A stretch of DNA of 64,000 bases from contig CAKOOC010000002.1 of the NCBI GenBank assembly GCA_934098375.1, positions 33,586-97,585 on the forward strand. Direction: 5' to 3'. Source of the stretch: an uncultured Bacilli bacterium (GTDB lineage Bacteria > Bacillota_I > Bacilli_A > RF39 > UBA660). Shown piece by piece: positions 1 to 8,621 of the stretch. The notes under the pieces are model-generated. The model was given only the letters and a program-made list of their open reading frames with translations. It did no database searches and was not told the origin of the DNA. Position 1 is the first letter of the stretch. Each line of letters opens with the position of its first letter. The position numbers were made by a program, and so were the translations under genes.

Positions 1-76
1 TAGTGAAGAAGGAGAAGAAAAACTAAACTTGCTTATGGTAGATGATTCTATCCCAGCCGGCGCTAAACTATATTAA
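1..76 (+). CDS. 3' end of a CDS, possibly methionyl-tRNA synthetase C-terminus
   Basis: Only the last 24 codons are present, in the frame starting at base 2 and ending with TAA at 74-76. The peptide ends VDDSIPAGAKLY. This resembles the end of the C-terminal tRNA-binding (OB-fold) domain of bacterial MetRS, where a segment of the type P-D-x-x-I-P-x-G-x-x is usual. The fragment is too short for a secure identification; other proteins with the same OB domain (CsaA-like) would look similar. A Rho-independent terminator follows directly. Confidence 0.4.
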   Translation, partial: SEEGEEKLNLLMVDDSIPAGAKLY

Positions 77-89
77 AATTATTAAAAAT

Positions 90-111
90 GAGGGAAAAAC
101 CCTCTTTTTTT
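90..111 (+). terminator. Rho-independent terminator
   Basis: Stem GAGGG/CCCTC with a five-A loop is followed by a run of seven T. It ends the transcript of the partial gene at the window start. Confidence 0.85.
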
Positions 112-134
112 GTCGAAAAACCGTAAAAATTCTA

Positions 135-160
135 TTGAATACTTGAAATTATGCTATAAT
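135..160 (+). promoter_or_regulatory. extended -10 promoter for the 181 transporter gene
   Basis: TGcTATAAT lies at 152-160 with a weak TTGAAT at 135-140 (spacing 14). The extended TG probably compensates for the poor -35. Predicted start of transcription is about 14 bases before the ATG, right at the GAGGAGG ribosome binding site. Confidence 0.6.
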
Positions 161-180
161 GTTCGTAGAGGAGGTTAAAA

Positions 181-1587
181 ATGAAAAAAGAAGCAAAAAA
201 ACATGATCTTGTTAAAATTGCTGGCATAATGGTTTTAATTTCAGTACTATTAACTTGGTTAATTCCTCAAGGAATGTTTCAAAATGGATCATTATCTGTT
301 GGGGATATTACCCGTGTAGGAATCTTTGATTTCTTCACATATGGTTTACTTGGTATGTATTACTTTACCGTATTAGTAACATTTTTATTTGTTCTAGGCG
401 GATTTTACCAAGTATTATCTAAAACTGGCGGCTATCAAAAATTAACAGACAAGATTGCTAAAACATTTAAAGGAAAGGAAATCTTATTTGCATTAGTAGT
501 TTCATTCTTAATTGCTGCACTTAGTGCTGTAACAAATGAATACATATTACTAATATCTGTTGCACCTTTAATTATTACCATTGCAAGAAAAATGAATTTA
601 GATAAATTAACTGCATTTAATATTACATTTGGTTCTATTTTAATTGGTGTTTTAGGATCAATTTATAGTCCTAAGGTAGTTGGCTTAAGCGTATCATATC
701 TTACTACTGATTATAATACACTTATGTGGGCTAAATTAGTAATATTTGCTTTATCTTTCTTAGCTTATAATACTTTTACTGTTTTACACTTAATCAAAAC
801 AAAGAAAAGTTCTAAAAAAGATGAACAAATTGAAGAATTATTTGTTAGCGAAGAAACTACTGCCAAAACCAAAGTATGGCCATTAGTAGTTGTATTATCA
901 ATTTTCTTTGTAGTAGCTATCTTAGCATACTTACCATGGGAAAGCGTATTCAAAATTACTTGGTTTACTAAAGCTACTGAAAGTATCACAACTTTTAAAA
1001 TTTTAGATGAACCAATCTTTGGTTATATTCTAGGAAGCAGTTTACTAGCTTTCGGTAAGTGGGATATTTTTGGTATTCAAGTCTTAATGCTAATTACAAC
1101 ACTTGTAATTAAATGGATTTATAAAATTAAATTTGATGAATTCTTAGAAGCATATGGTGAAGGCTTTAAAAAAGTTGGCAAATTAGTAGTATTATTACTA
1201 TTATGCTACTTAGTTCTAGAATTTGCTGTAATGTTCCCTGTTCTACCTACAATAGTAGATTGGATTGTTGGATTAAGTTCTAAATTTAATGTTTTACTAT
1301 CAACAATTTCTGGTTTATTATCATCTATGTTTACTGTTGAATATCAATACACAGCTAATTTAATAGGAACTTATTTAGTTTCAACATTTGCTGATTACAA
1401 AGAACAAATCGCATTAATGCTTCAATCAACATTTGGTTTAGCAAGCATGTTTACTCCAAGTTCAGCTATTCTTCTTGTCGGTTTAGGATATTTAGGAATA
1501 ACTTACAAAGAATGGATGAAATACATTTGGAAATTCTTATTAATTATGTTTGCCGTAATCATTATAATAATGTTAATAATTTGTTAA
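181..1587 (+). CDS. DcuC/YfcC-type membrane transporter (ion transporter superfamily)
   Basis: A 468-residue polytopic membrane protein with about 10-12 hydrophobic segments. The N-terminus has a first membrane span followed by LTWLIPQGMF, and later GGFYQVLSKTGGY, which resembles the opening of the YfcC/DcuC family (C4-dicarboxylate or amino acid/peptide carriers of anaerobes). A charged cytoplasmic loop lies near residues 205-230. Substrate cannot be told from sequence; dicarboxylate, arginine/ornithine or other amino acid exchange are all possible. It has its own promoter, a strong GAGGAGG ribosome binding site and its own terminator, so it is monocistronic. Confidence 0.55.
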   Translation: MKKEAKKHDLVKIAGIMVLISVLLTWLIPQGMFQNGSLSVGDITRVGIFDFFTYGLLGMYYFTVLVTFLFVLGGFYQVLSKTGGYQKLTDKIAKTFKGKEILFALVVSFLIAALSAVTNEYILLISVAPLIITIARKMNLDKLTAFNITFGSILIGVLGSIYSPKVVGLSVSYLTTDYNTLMWAKLVIFALSFLAYNTFTVLHLIKTKKSSKKDEQIEELFVSEETTAKTKVWPLVVVLSIFFVVAILAYLPWESVFKITWFTKATESITTFKILDEPIFGYILGSSLLAFGKWDIFGIQVLMLITTLVIKWIYKIKFDEFLEAYGEGFKKVGKLVVLLLLCYLVLEFAVMFPVLPTIVDWIVGLSSKFNVLLSTISGLLSSMFTVEYQYTANLIGTYLVSTFADYKEQIALMLQSTFGLASMFTPSSAILLVGLGYLGITYKEWMKYIWKFLLIMFAVIIIIMLIIC

Positions 1588-1591
1588 TCAT

Positions 1592-1615
1592 AAGTCGGTT
1601 TATCCGGCTTTTTTT
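1592..1615 (+). terminator. Rho-independent terminator
   Basis: Stem AAGTCGG/CCGGCTT (one G-T pair), loop TTTAT, then five T. It ends the 181 transporter transcript. Confidence 0.85.
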
Positions 1616-1644
1616 GTGTCAGAATATATTTTTATCAATTTATA

Positions 1645-1653
1645 TGCTATTAT
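1645..1653 (+). promoter_or_regulatory. extended -10 element for the 1669 gene
   Basis: TGcTATTAT lies only 15 bases upstream of the ATG, so the leader would be about 9 bases and start at the AAGGTGAT ribosome binding site. No good -35 is visible. Confidence 0.45.
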
Positions 1654-1668
1654 TATAAAGGTGATACT

Positions 1669-3303
1669 ATGGATGAATATACAAAACAAATTTTGCAAGA
1701 ATATCCCGATTATAAAGAATATCTTAAAGATATATTAGTTATTTCACCTGAAGAAATGAAAGAATTACTTTCTAACAAATTAAATTATAAATTACTTGTT
1801 ACAAAGTTCTTAAGAAATCCTAGATATCGCAATTATCTTTTTAGAGTATTTAAAGGTGATTTTCCTGAAATTAAAATATGTCATTTTGTAAATGAAGATT
1901 TAAGTAACTGCATTACTTTAACAAAAATTAATTTTTTAGAACAAGTATTTAAACTCCAAAAAGAAAAAAGTATAAAATTTACGGATGAAGATTTAAAGTT
2001 AATAAGTAGATTAAAAAAATATGTTACTTATGATTCATTTATTAAGGATTATAAAGATAAAGATATCGATTGTTTTATAGAAGGAGAGCATTATCACGTT
2101 TTAGGCCGCGATATTATCGATTTTATTGAATTACCCGAAGCTACTTATCAAAAATTAATTTCGGAAAATGCTCCATTTCGTAATATTAGATTAGATTATA
2201 TGTTTTATATAGTTTCTAATTTTTTTATCAATAATGACATTGATGCTAATTATGTTTTTCCTGAAGACTTAAAAAAGAAAATAAATAATATAACCCTTTT
2301 CAAAGATTATGATTTTGAAAGTATAAATGAAACATATAAAGATGTTAATTCATCTGCTAGTAAAACCCACATAGACCAAAACTTAGAAGCGGCAATATTA
2401 AGTGGCATGGAAGAAGATTATACCTTATTAGAAAAAGCCATTTATATTTATTTAAAAATGTGTAACATATTAACATATAATGATGAATATTATGCATCTG
2501 AGCAATTAGGTAAGCATTTAGATAAACATCGAGATATTAATTATCTTTCTTCCATAAATTTGCAAAACAGAGAAGCTGTATGTTACGAATTTAATGCCAT
2601 ATATGCTTACATGTTAAATAAATTAGGTATTCACTTTGAAGTTTTTTCTTTTGAAGAATCAGATAGTTACGGCGAAGGCCACGAAAATCTTATTTTTAGA
2701 GTAGACAAATATTTAGTAAAAGCTGATTCTGTAGATACAATATTTTATGGTGATATGTTTAATACCAAGGTTGGTGAGCCAACCACTGGGATCTCTTGTG
2801 TTAATCAAAATGAAGAAACCAAAGCTGAATTTGCTTATGCTTTAAAACATGTTTATAATGCTATAAAAAGTGAAGAAGAATATCGTCAAAAATATTATCA
2901 AAAAGTATCTGATTTAGAAGTATTACAACAATTATATGGTAAAGATAGTCCTAAAATATCTTTTAATGAAAGAATAAAAATGATGTTAGAATATGTTGAT
3001 ACTAGTAATTTTACTGGCATTGCAGCTTATAATTATTTATTATATCTTCGAAAAAAACTATATACAAAAGAAGAACAAGAAAAATTACTTATTCAAATAG
3101 TAAAAAACAATTTGCCAGAAGAAAGTACCAAAGATGCGTCAAGCATTGCTCTTATTTTTGTTGACGGTAATGAACCTTTATATTTTATTTACGAACCATT
3201 TAAGCCTTTAAGAAAAGTTAACAAGGAAGAATTAAATAATTTATTTAATAACAAAGAATTAGTAAGTATATATAAGCAAACAGAAATAACTAGAAAATTA
3301 TAA
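1669..3303 (+). CDS. transglutaminase-like superfamily protein of unknown role
   Basis: The 544-residue protein has no signal peptide or membrane span. The central part carries a transglutaminase-like core in the usual order: a cysteine in AVCYEFNAIYAYML, a histidine in YGEGHENLIF, and an aspartate in YLVKADSVD (roughly residues 304-362). This Cys-His-Asp triad is typical of cysteine protease/transglutaminase folds found in many low-GC gut bacteria. The N-terminal 230 residues and the C-terminal 150 residues match nothing I recognise. It is monocistronic, between its own promoter and a bidirectional terminator. The substrate is unknown; a peptidase or protein-crosslinking role is inferred only from the fold. 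Confidence 0.55.
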   Translation: MDEYTKQILQEYPDYKEYLKDILVISPEEMKELLSNKLNYKLLVTKFLRNPRYRNYLFRVFKGDFPEIKICHFVNEDLSNCITLTKINFLEQVFKLQKEKSIKFTDEDLKLISRLKKYVTYDSFIKDYKDKDIDCFIEGEHYHVLGRDIIDFIELPEATYQKLISENAPFRNIRLDYMFYIVSNFFINNDIDANYVFPEDLKKKINNITLFKDYDFESINETYKDVNSSASKTHIDQNLEAAILSGMEEDYTLLEKAIYIYLKMCNILTYNDEYYASEQLGKHLDKHRDINYLSSINLQNREAVCYEFNAIYAYMLNKLGIHFEVFSFEESDSYGEGHENLIFRVDKYLVKADSVDTIFYGDMFNTKVGEPTTGISCVNQNEETKAEFAYALKHVYNAIKSEEEYRQKYYQKVSDLEVLQQLYGKDSPKISFNERIKMMLEYVDTSNFTGIAAYNYLLYLRKKLYTKEEQEKLLIQIVKNNLPEESTKDASSIALIFVDGNEPLYFIYEPFKPLRKVNKEELNNLFNNKELVSIYKQTEITRKL

Positions 3304-3338
3304 ATATAAAAGCTGATATTTTACCTAATTATTAATAT

Positions 3339-3364
3339 AAAAAAAGCGTATTATCGCTTTTTTT
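3339..3364 (+). terminator. bidirectional terminator between convergent genes
   Basis: A-rich arm ending in GCG, loop TATTAT, CGC followed by T-run. The A and T runs make it work for both the 1669 gene (+) and the convergent 3363 gene (-). Confidence 0.8.
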
Positions 3365-3767
3365 AGTTGATTTTGTCCAAGTTGCCATTTATAATTATTG
3401 GACTAAACCCAATGATTTCATCTTTTAATAATCCCTCGGGAATATCATTCATCATATATATTGTTTTACCTAATCTAAATGCATCATACATTTCTAAGAA
3501 TGTTGCTCCACCAATATAATTGTCTATCCCATTTTTAGTGTAATTTAAAACTAATACGGCGTCCACTGAAGAAATAACTCCTTCACTGTGTTTAAACATT
3601 TTGCCTTTCCAACTAGCATGATCCTTAGTACCACGATACTTAGCTTCCGTTTCCGGACAATCATAACAATTAGGTAAAATTATTGTATGACCATTTTGTT
3701 CAAGTTTTTCTTTAATCGTGGGAATTTTTTCATAAAACGCTTTACTACAAATAACGAATACTTTCAT
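3363..3767 (-). CDS. nucleoside 2-deoxyribosyltransferase-like small protein
   Basis: The 134-residue protein has a Rossmann-like start (MKVFVICSKAFY) and a C-terminal segment VDAVLVLNYTKN...GGATFLEMYDAFRLGKTIY. The pattern D-x-x-L-V-L...G-x-x-x-x-E-x-x-x-A-x-x-x-GK resembles the nucleoside 2-deoxyribosyltransferase/SLOG-type fold, in which the glutamate is usually the catalytic nucleophile. It is shorter than full deoxyribosyltransferases (about 150-160) and may only share the fold. It is the only leftward gene in the first 24 kb. It has a GGAGG ribosome binding site (CCTCC at 3772-3776) and an extended -10 (TGATATAAT on the minus strand at 3784-3792). Confidence 0.5.
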   Translation of the reverse strand: MKVFVICSKAFYEKIPTIKEKLEQNGHTIILPNCYDCPETEAKYRGTKDHASWKGKMFKHSEGVISSVDAVLVLNYTKNGIDNYIGGATFLEMYDAFRLGKTIYMMNDIPEGLLKDEIIGFSPIIINGNLDKIN

Positions 3768-3783
3768 ATTACCTCCATAAAAA

Positions 3784-3792
3784 ATTATATCA
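3784..3792 (-). promoter_or_regulatory. extended -10 promoter of the leftward 3767 gene
   Basis: Minus-strand TGaTATAAT ends 16 bases before the ATG. The transcript would begin almost on the ribosome binding site. Confidence 0.5.
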
Positions 3793-3828
3793 TACCTTAT
3801 TTGTTTAATTAAAATCGTTTAACTGTGG

Positions 3829-3857
3829 TTGACACAAAAAGTAATTAATGTTAAAAT
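3829..3857 (+). promoter_or_regulatory. promoter of the pheST T-box transcript
   Basis: TTGACA (3829-3834), 17-base spacer, TAAAAT (3852-3857) with an upstream TG (TGtTAAAAT). Near-consensus sigma-A type promoter, placed just before the T-box leader. Confidence 0.85.
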
Positions 3858-3863
3858 CTTTAA

Positions 3864-4073
3864 TTGTAATGCGGTGATTATATCTAAGTAGTTAATTAAG
3901 ACATTTTAAAGAGAGTAAATATTATTAGCTGAGAGTATTTATAAAAAACTTAATTGATGAATTTCAATATATGAGCATTAATCGTTGTGAGCGTTAATCA
4001 TTAAAGTGCATGTAAATCATGAAATAAGGTGGTACCGTGGCCATATGTCACCCTTATATTTGTGATTTTTTTT
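3864..4073 (+). promoter_or_regulatory. T-box leader (tRNA-Phe sensing) of pheST
   Basis: The hallmark T-box sequence AAGGTGGTACCGTGG lies at 4026-4040; its TGGT bulge would pair with the uncharged end of a tRNA whose discriminator base is A, as in tRNA-Phe. Stem I contains AGAGAG (3911-3916) and GCTGAGAG, with lower arms pairing around TTAATTAAG/CTTAATT. A TTC triplet at 3963-3965 in TGAATTTCAA is the probable phenylalanine specifier. Two alternative structures can be drawn: an antiterminator pairing ATAAGGTG (4024-4031) with CACCCTTAT (4049-4057), and a terminator hairpin TCAC (4048-4051)/GTGA (4062-4065) followed by eight T. Low charged tRNA-Phe should permit read-through into pheS. Confidence 0.9.
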
Positions 4074-4085
4074 ATGGAGGAAAAA

Positions 4086-5090
4086 ATGGAAAAACAAATT
4101 GAAAAACTGCTTGAAGAAGCAAAACAAGAAGTCATTAAAAATGAAAATGATTACTTAAATATTAAATCAAAATATTTAAATAAAAAAAGTAAAATCATGG
4201 AGTTAATGGCTTCCTTAAAAGACATGAGTGTCGAAGAAAAGAAACAATATGGACCATTATTTAATAATGCCAAAAAAGAATTAGATAGTATCATTTCAGC
4301 TAAATATGAAGAAATTGTAAACTCTTCATCAAATAATTCTTTTGATCCTACAGAGCCTGTAAAAAAGCAAAGTGGTTCACTTCACCCTGTAACTATTGTC
4401 GGTAGAGAAGTAACTAATATTTTAAAAAATATGGGCTTTATTATAATGTCTGGTCCTGAAATGGATACTGAATACTACAACTTTGAAGCTCTTAACATTC
4501 CTAAAACTCACCCTGCTAGAGATATGCAAGATACATACTGGTTAGATAATGGTAAACTCTTAAGAACCCAAACCAGTACCTTACAAATTAGAGGAATGCA
4601 AAAATATGGCGCTCCTATTAAATTATGCGCTCCAGGTAGATGCTTTAGAAATGAAGATTTAGATGCTTGCCATGAAAACACCTTTTTCCAATTAGAAGGC
4701 ATGGTAGTAGATGAAAATATTTCTATAAGCAACCTAATTTATACTATGGAAGGAATGCTTAAAGAGGTATTTCAAAAAGATATTAAAGTACGTTTACGTC
4801 CTGGTTTTTTCCCATTTACTGAGCCTGGATTCGAATTAGATTGTTCATGCACAATATGTGACGGCAAAGGCTGTCCTACCTGTAAAAACTCTGGTTGGTT
4901 AGAACTTTGCCCATGTGGTATGATTCATCCTAATGTTTTAAAAGAATGTGGAATAAATCCTAATAAATATTCTGGCTTTGCCTTTGGTTTAGGACTTACT
5001 AGACTAGCAATGATGAAATATAAAATAAATGATATCAGAATCTTAAACTCTGGAGATTTAAGATATTTGAAAGATTTTAATGTGAGGTAA
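4086..5090 (+). CDS. pheS: phenylalanine--tRNA ligase alpha subunit
   Basis: Catalytic alpha chain of the alpha2-beta2 PheRS, which charges tRNA-Phe. The 334 residues have an N-terminal coiled coil (about 1-85), then the class II core: motif 1 around SGSLHPVTIVGREV, the substrate segment HPARDMQDTYWL, motif 2 LRTQTS...CFRNEDLDACHENTF, and motif 3 GLGLTRLAMM. A four-Cys insert (SCTICDGKGCPTCK) is as in Bacillus PheS, but the next strand reads LCPCGM where most have ILGAGM, adding two Cys. I chose ATG 4086 because GGAGG at 4076-4080 precedes it; upstream in-frame ATG and the longest ORF begin inside the T-box terminator. It is cotranscribed with pheT, 2 bases away. Confidence 0.96.
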   Translation: MEKQIEKLLEEAKQEVIKNENDYLNIKSKYLNKKSKIMELMASLKDMSVEEKKQYGPLFNNAKKELDSIISAKYEEIVNSSSNNSFDPTEPVKKQSGSLHPVTIVGREVTNILKNMGFIIMSGPEMDTEYYNFEALNIPKTHPARDMQDTYWLDNGKLLRTQTSTLQIRGMQKYGAPIKLCAPGRCFRNEDLDACHENTFFQLEGMVVDENISISNLIYTMEGMLKEVFQKDIKVRLRPGFFPFTEPGFELDCSCTICDGKGCPTCKNSGWLELCPCGMIHPNVLKECGINPNKYSGFAFGLGLTRLAMMKYKINDIRILNSGDLRYLKDFNVR

Positions 5091-5092
5091 TT

Positions 5093-7426
5093 ATGAAAAT
5101 ATCATGTAATATATTAAAAAAACATATTAAAAACAGTGAAGATATTGATTTTTTAAACATATGGGATAAATTTACTATTCGTACTGCCGAAGTTGAAGGC
5201 GTCGAAGTAAAGGGTTCTCAGTTTGATGGCGTTGTTACTGCTAAAATAATCGAAGTAAAAGATCATCCTAAATCTACAAAATTACATATTTTAAAAGTAG
5301 ATGCTGGTACTGAAATCTTAGATATAGTCTGTGGAGCACCCAATGTTAGAGTAGGATTAATAAGTGCCCTTGTTAAAATTGGCGGTCATATTGATGGAAT
5401 GGAAATTACTAGAAGGCCACTACTTGGAATTGATTCTAATGGGATGATGTGTTCCGGTAAAGAATTAGGTATTTCTGATGATCATAGTGGCATTTTAGAA
5501 CTTCCAGAAGATACAAAAGTTGGTGCCGATTTTAAAGAACTTTTTCCTGTAAATGATATAATTGTTGAAATTGATAACAAATCCTTAACTCATCGTCCAG
5601 ATTTATGGGGACATTACGGAATTGCTCGTGAAATTGCTTCTATTACCCATCATGAATTAAAACCTCTAGAACTTTTTGATGATCAAAATGAATCAAATGA
5701 AAAATTAAATATCACTATAGATAATCCCGAATTATGTTATCGATATGTTGGTACTAAAATATCTAATATTAATAATGTAGTGACTCCAATGTGGATGCAA
5801 ATATTCTTATACTATGCTGGCATGAGAAGTATTAATTTATTAGTCGATTTAACAAACTATATAATGTTAGAACTTGGTCAGCCTATGCATGCTTTTGATA
5901 GTCGTGTTGTCAAAAATATTGAAATTGGTTTAGCAAATGATAATGATACATATATAACTTTAGATGGTCAAGAAAGAAAATTAACTCATGAAGATTTAAT
6001 GATTAAAAATGGGGGGAAATACTTTGCTATTGCCGGAGTCATGGGCGGCTTAGATAGTGAAATTGTTGCTGATACAAACGGTATTGTTTTAGAATCTGCC
6101 ACATTTGAAGCATCTACTGTCAGAAAAACTGCTATAAGACTAGGTCTTCGTACCGAAGCAAGCGCTAGATATGAAAAAAGTTTAGATCCTAACATGGCTA
6201 TGACTGCAACTAAAAGATTTATTAAACTTTTAAAAGATGAAAATCCTGATATAATCCTAGATTCTGAAATAACAGACGTGTACCCAACCGTTCAAACTAA
6301 TAATATTATTGAATTAGAAAAAAATTATTTATATAAATATATGGGATTTGATATTGATGATAAAACGGTTATTGATATTTTAGAATCTTTAGAATTTGTA
6401 GTAGAAAATAAAATCGATAAATTTATTATAACCGTGCCAACTTTTAGATCAACAAAAGACATTACAATGGCTGCAGATATTATCGAGGAAATTTCTCGTA
6501 TGTATGGATATGAAAACTTTAACCATATCCCTCTAAAAATGGATTTAACATTTAAAAATCCTGAAAAAACATATGATTTAGAATATGAAGTAAAAAATTA
6601 TTTGGCAACTAAGTATAATATGAATGAAGTTCATACTTACCTTTGGAATAAATCATCATTTTTAAAGAAAATTAATGTTACTATTGATAATGTCAAACTA
6701 TTAGGAAAAACAGAAGACAATACTCTTCGTAATAATTTATCTTTAAGCTTGCTTGAAAGTGCGGCTGTAAATGTTAATAACTTTGAAGAAATAAACATTT
6801 TTGAAATTGGCACTACTATCGTAAATGATGAAGCAGAAAGACATTTATGTATCTTAAATATGACTAATGAAAATAATCTAAAGGCAAAATATTATGAATT
6901 GAAATCTGTTGTATATAACATTTTTAAAAACTTAAAAAATGAAGAAGTTACTTTTTCTAAAACAACTTTGAATAACTATTATAATAATGATTTATCTTTA
7001 AATATTATTGCAAATAATGAAATTGTTGGCTATATTACGGTATTTAACAAACAAACAAATGCTTTAAGCAAAAAAAAATCATTTATTTGTGTAGATATTA
7101 ATTTTGATATTTTTGAAAAACTACCTTTAAATACATTCATATATGAAGGTGTTTCAAAATATCCAACTACCAATTTAGATTATACAATTAATGTTCCAAA
7201 AAATATGAATTATGAAACGTTTGCCAAAATAATAAGTAATTACCGAGATGACATCATTTTAAATCATGAATTAATCGATATTTATGAAAATGAGGAAATT
7301 AAAAAAATAACTATTCGCTTTAAAGTCGGTTCTAAAGAAAAAACTTTAACGAGCGAAGAGTTAGACAACTTTAAAAATAATTTCATTAAATATATTGAAG
7401 AAAGTAATTTAAGTATCACTTTATAG
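5093..7426 (+). CDS. pheT: phenylalanine--tRNA ligase beta subunit
   Basis: The 777-residue partner of PheS (family usually 790-810). Domain order as expected: N-terminal EMAP/OB tRNA-binding domain (about 40-150, with DHPKSTKLHILKVDAG and GAPNVR), B3/B4 editing domain (about 210-400, with LGQPMHAFDSR and GGLDSEI), B5 domain (about 405-475), the core-like catalytic remnant, and a C-terminal ferredoxin-like anticodon-binding domain (KYPTTNLDYTINV onward). B3/B4 hydrolyses Tyr-tRNA-Phe. It is under the T-box upstream of pheS. The Rho-independent terminator overlaps its final codons. Confidence 0.97.
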   Translation: MKISCNILKKHIKNSEDIDFLNIWDKFTIRTAEVEGVEVKGSQFDGVVTAKIIEVKDHPKSTKLHILKVDAGTEILDIVCGAPNVRVGLISALVKIGGHIDGMEITRRPLLGIDSNGMMCSGKELGISDDHSGILELPEDTKVGADFKELFPVNDIIVEIDNKSLTHRPDLWGHYGIAREIASITHHELKPLELFDDQNESNEKLNITIDNPELCYRYVGTKISNINNVVTPMWMQIFLYYAGMRSINLLVDLTNYIMLELGQPMHAFDSRVVKNIEIGLANDNDTYITLDGQERKLTHEDLMIKNGGKYFAIAGVMGGLDSEIVADTNGIVLESATFEASTVRKTAIRLGLRTEASARYEKSLDPNMAMTATKRFIKLLKDENPDIILDSEITDVYPTVQTNNIIELEKNYLYKYMGFDIDDKTVIDILESLEFVVENKIDKFIITVPTFRSTKDITMAADIIEEISRMYGYENFNHIPLKMDLTFKNPEKTYDLEYEVKNYLATKYNMNEVHTYLWNKSSFLKKINVTIDNVKLLGKTEDNTLRNNLSLSLLESAAVNVNNFEEINIFEIGTTIVNDEAERHLCILNMTNENNLKAKYYELKSVVYNIFKNLKNEEVTFSKTTLNNYYNNDLSLNIIANNEIVGYITVFNKQTNALSKKKSFICVDINFDIFEKLPLNTFIYEGVSKYPTTNLDYTINVPKNMNYETFAKIISNYRDDIILNHELIDIYENEEIKKITIRFKVGSKEKTLTSEELDNFKNNFIKYIEESNLSITL

Positions 7427-7437
7427 TGGTACTTTTT
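7411..7437 (+). terminator. terminator overlapping the end of pheT
   Basis: Stem AAGTATCACT/AGTGGTACTT with loop TTAT, then T-run. The 5' arm is the last coding sequence of pheT and the stop codon (7424-7426) straddles the loop and 3' arm. Confidence 0.8.
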
Positions 7438-7505
7438 AAATTTTTTAATTATTGTTAGCACACACAATATGTAGCACTTTTTTTGCTAATTATCGACAAA
7501 ATTTA

Positions 7506-7534
7506 TTTACAATTAAAAGTTAAAATGATAGAAT
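7506..7534 (+). promoter_or_regulatory. promoter for the XRE/ImmA-like gene
   Basis: TTTACA (7506-7511), 17-base spacer, TAGAAT (7529-7534) with upstream TG (TGaTAGAAT). Confidence 0.75.
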
Positions 7535-7564
7535 TTAATTAGAAAGATATTAACGGGTGATGGT

Positions 7565-8536
7565 ATGAAAAAAACAATTGGTGACAACTTAAGAGTCTCT
7601 AGATTAAAAAATGGGTTATCAATGAATGCTGCCTCTAAAAAAATAGGTGTAAGTGCTCCTGCAATTTTAAAGTATGAGACTAATCAAATGATGCCAAGTT
7701 TATCTCGCTTAGAAGCATTTGCTAAAATATATAACTGTGATATTGAAGAAATTTTAGATACTGGTACAATAAGTGATATTAAGTTTGATAATTTTAAATG
7801 TACTCAAAAAGCTAGTTTTATCAAACAAGAAAGAATCCGTAACATTTTAAGCAAAAAAATCAACAATTATTTTGAACTATTAAAATTATCTAATATAACT
7901 CTTCAAAATAAATTTGGAGTTCATATAATAAATACTCCTGAAGAAGCTGAAAAACTAGCAACTAAATTACGCATTTTCTTTACTATCCCATTAGATTCTC
8001 CACTTCATGATTTAGCGTACCTTTTAGAAACCAATGGCATTATTTTAATAACTATTCCAAAAGATGAAAACACTAATGAGTTTATCGGTTTTTACGAAAA
8101 CATTAATGGTATTCCTGTTATTGCCGTTCCTAAAGCCGATAATGGATATGAACAAAGATATAATATTGCTAAATTTTTAGGAGAACTACTAATAAAAGCC
8201 GATACTAACAAAGATGAAATAACTACTAATTTTGCGTTATCACTTTTAATTCCTCGCGGTTCTTTAATTAGTGAATTCGGCAAAAATAGAGTGAAAATCG
8301 ATTTTAAAGAAATAGATATTTATTCTAATCGTTTTAAAGCTAGTTACAAAAATATTATTAAAAGATTACAAGCCTGTGAAGTAATAACGCCTAGTTGTGC
8401 TAAATATCTAAATATTGATATCAATAAAAACAATAAAAAAGAAAACATTTACATCGAAGAAGCCTATAATTATGAAAAAATGCTATACAAACTTTACGCT
8501 CAAGGGATTATTAAAGATTTAAATAAATATTTATAA
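7565..8536 (+). CDS. XRE-family regulator with degenerate ImmA/IrrE-type domain
   Basis: The 323-residue protein has an N-terminal XRE helix-turn-helix (about 5-62: LRVSRLKNGLSMNAASKKIG, then SAPAILKYETNQMMPS) and a C-terminal region with the layout of ImmA/IrrE zinc peptidases. Where those enzymes have the HExxH helix (IAHELGHLL type), this one reads IAKFLGELLI (201-210), so both zinc-binding histidines and the catalytic glutamate are replaced. The following TTNFALSLLIPR keeps the family scaffold. Known relatives combine DNA binding with metal-dependent cleavage of a repressor, or are toxin-antitoxin antitoxins. Here a DNA-binding sensor without proteolysis is the likely role (inference). 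It is monocistronic. The ribosome binding site is GGTGAT rather than GGAGG. Confidence 0.7.
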   Translation: MKKTIGDNLRVSRLKNGLSMNAASKKIGVSAPAILKYETNQMMPSLSRLEAFAKIYNCDIEEILDTGTISDIKFDNFKCTQKASFIKQERIRNILSKKINNYFELLKLSNITLQNKFGVHIINTPEEAEKLATKLRIFFTIPLDSPLHDLAYLLETNGIILITIPKDENTNEFIGFYENINGIPVIAVPKADNGYEQRYNIAKFLGELLIKADTNKDEITTNFALSLLIPRGSLISEFGKNRVKIDFKEIDIYSNRFKASYKNIIKRLQACEVITPSCAKYLNIDINKNNKKENIYIEEAYNYEKMLYKLYAQGIIKDLNKYL

Positions 8537-8562
8537 AAAAGTACAAATGTTTGTGCTTTTTT
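8535..8562 (+). terminator. Rho-independent terminator
   Basis: AAAAAAGTACAAA pairs with TTTGTGCTTTTTT (one G-T pair), 2-base centre. It overlaps the stop codon of the 7565 gene by two bases. Confidence 0.8.
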
Positions 8563-8583
8563 CTTTTCTTTGTTAATGATTAA

Positions 8584-8592
8584 TGATATAAT
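8584..8592 (+). promoter_or_regulatory. extended -10 promoter of pcrA
   Basis: TGaTATAAT; no convincing -35 at 17 bases upstream. Confidence 0.55.
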
Positions 8593-8621
8593 TTATGTGT
8601 AAAGAAATAAAGGAGTACATA

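Noticed and set aside
4029..4085. Upstream extended start of pheS
   Set aside because: The added codons lie in the T-box and terminator; the GGAGG at 4076-4080 fits only ATG 4086.
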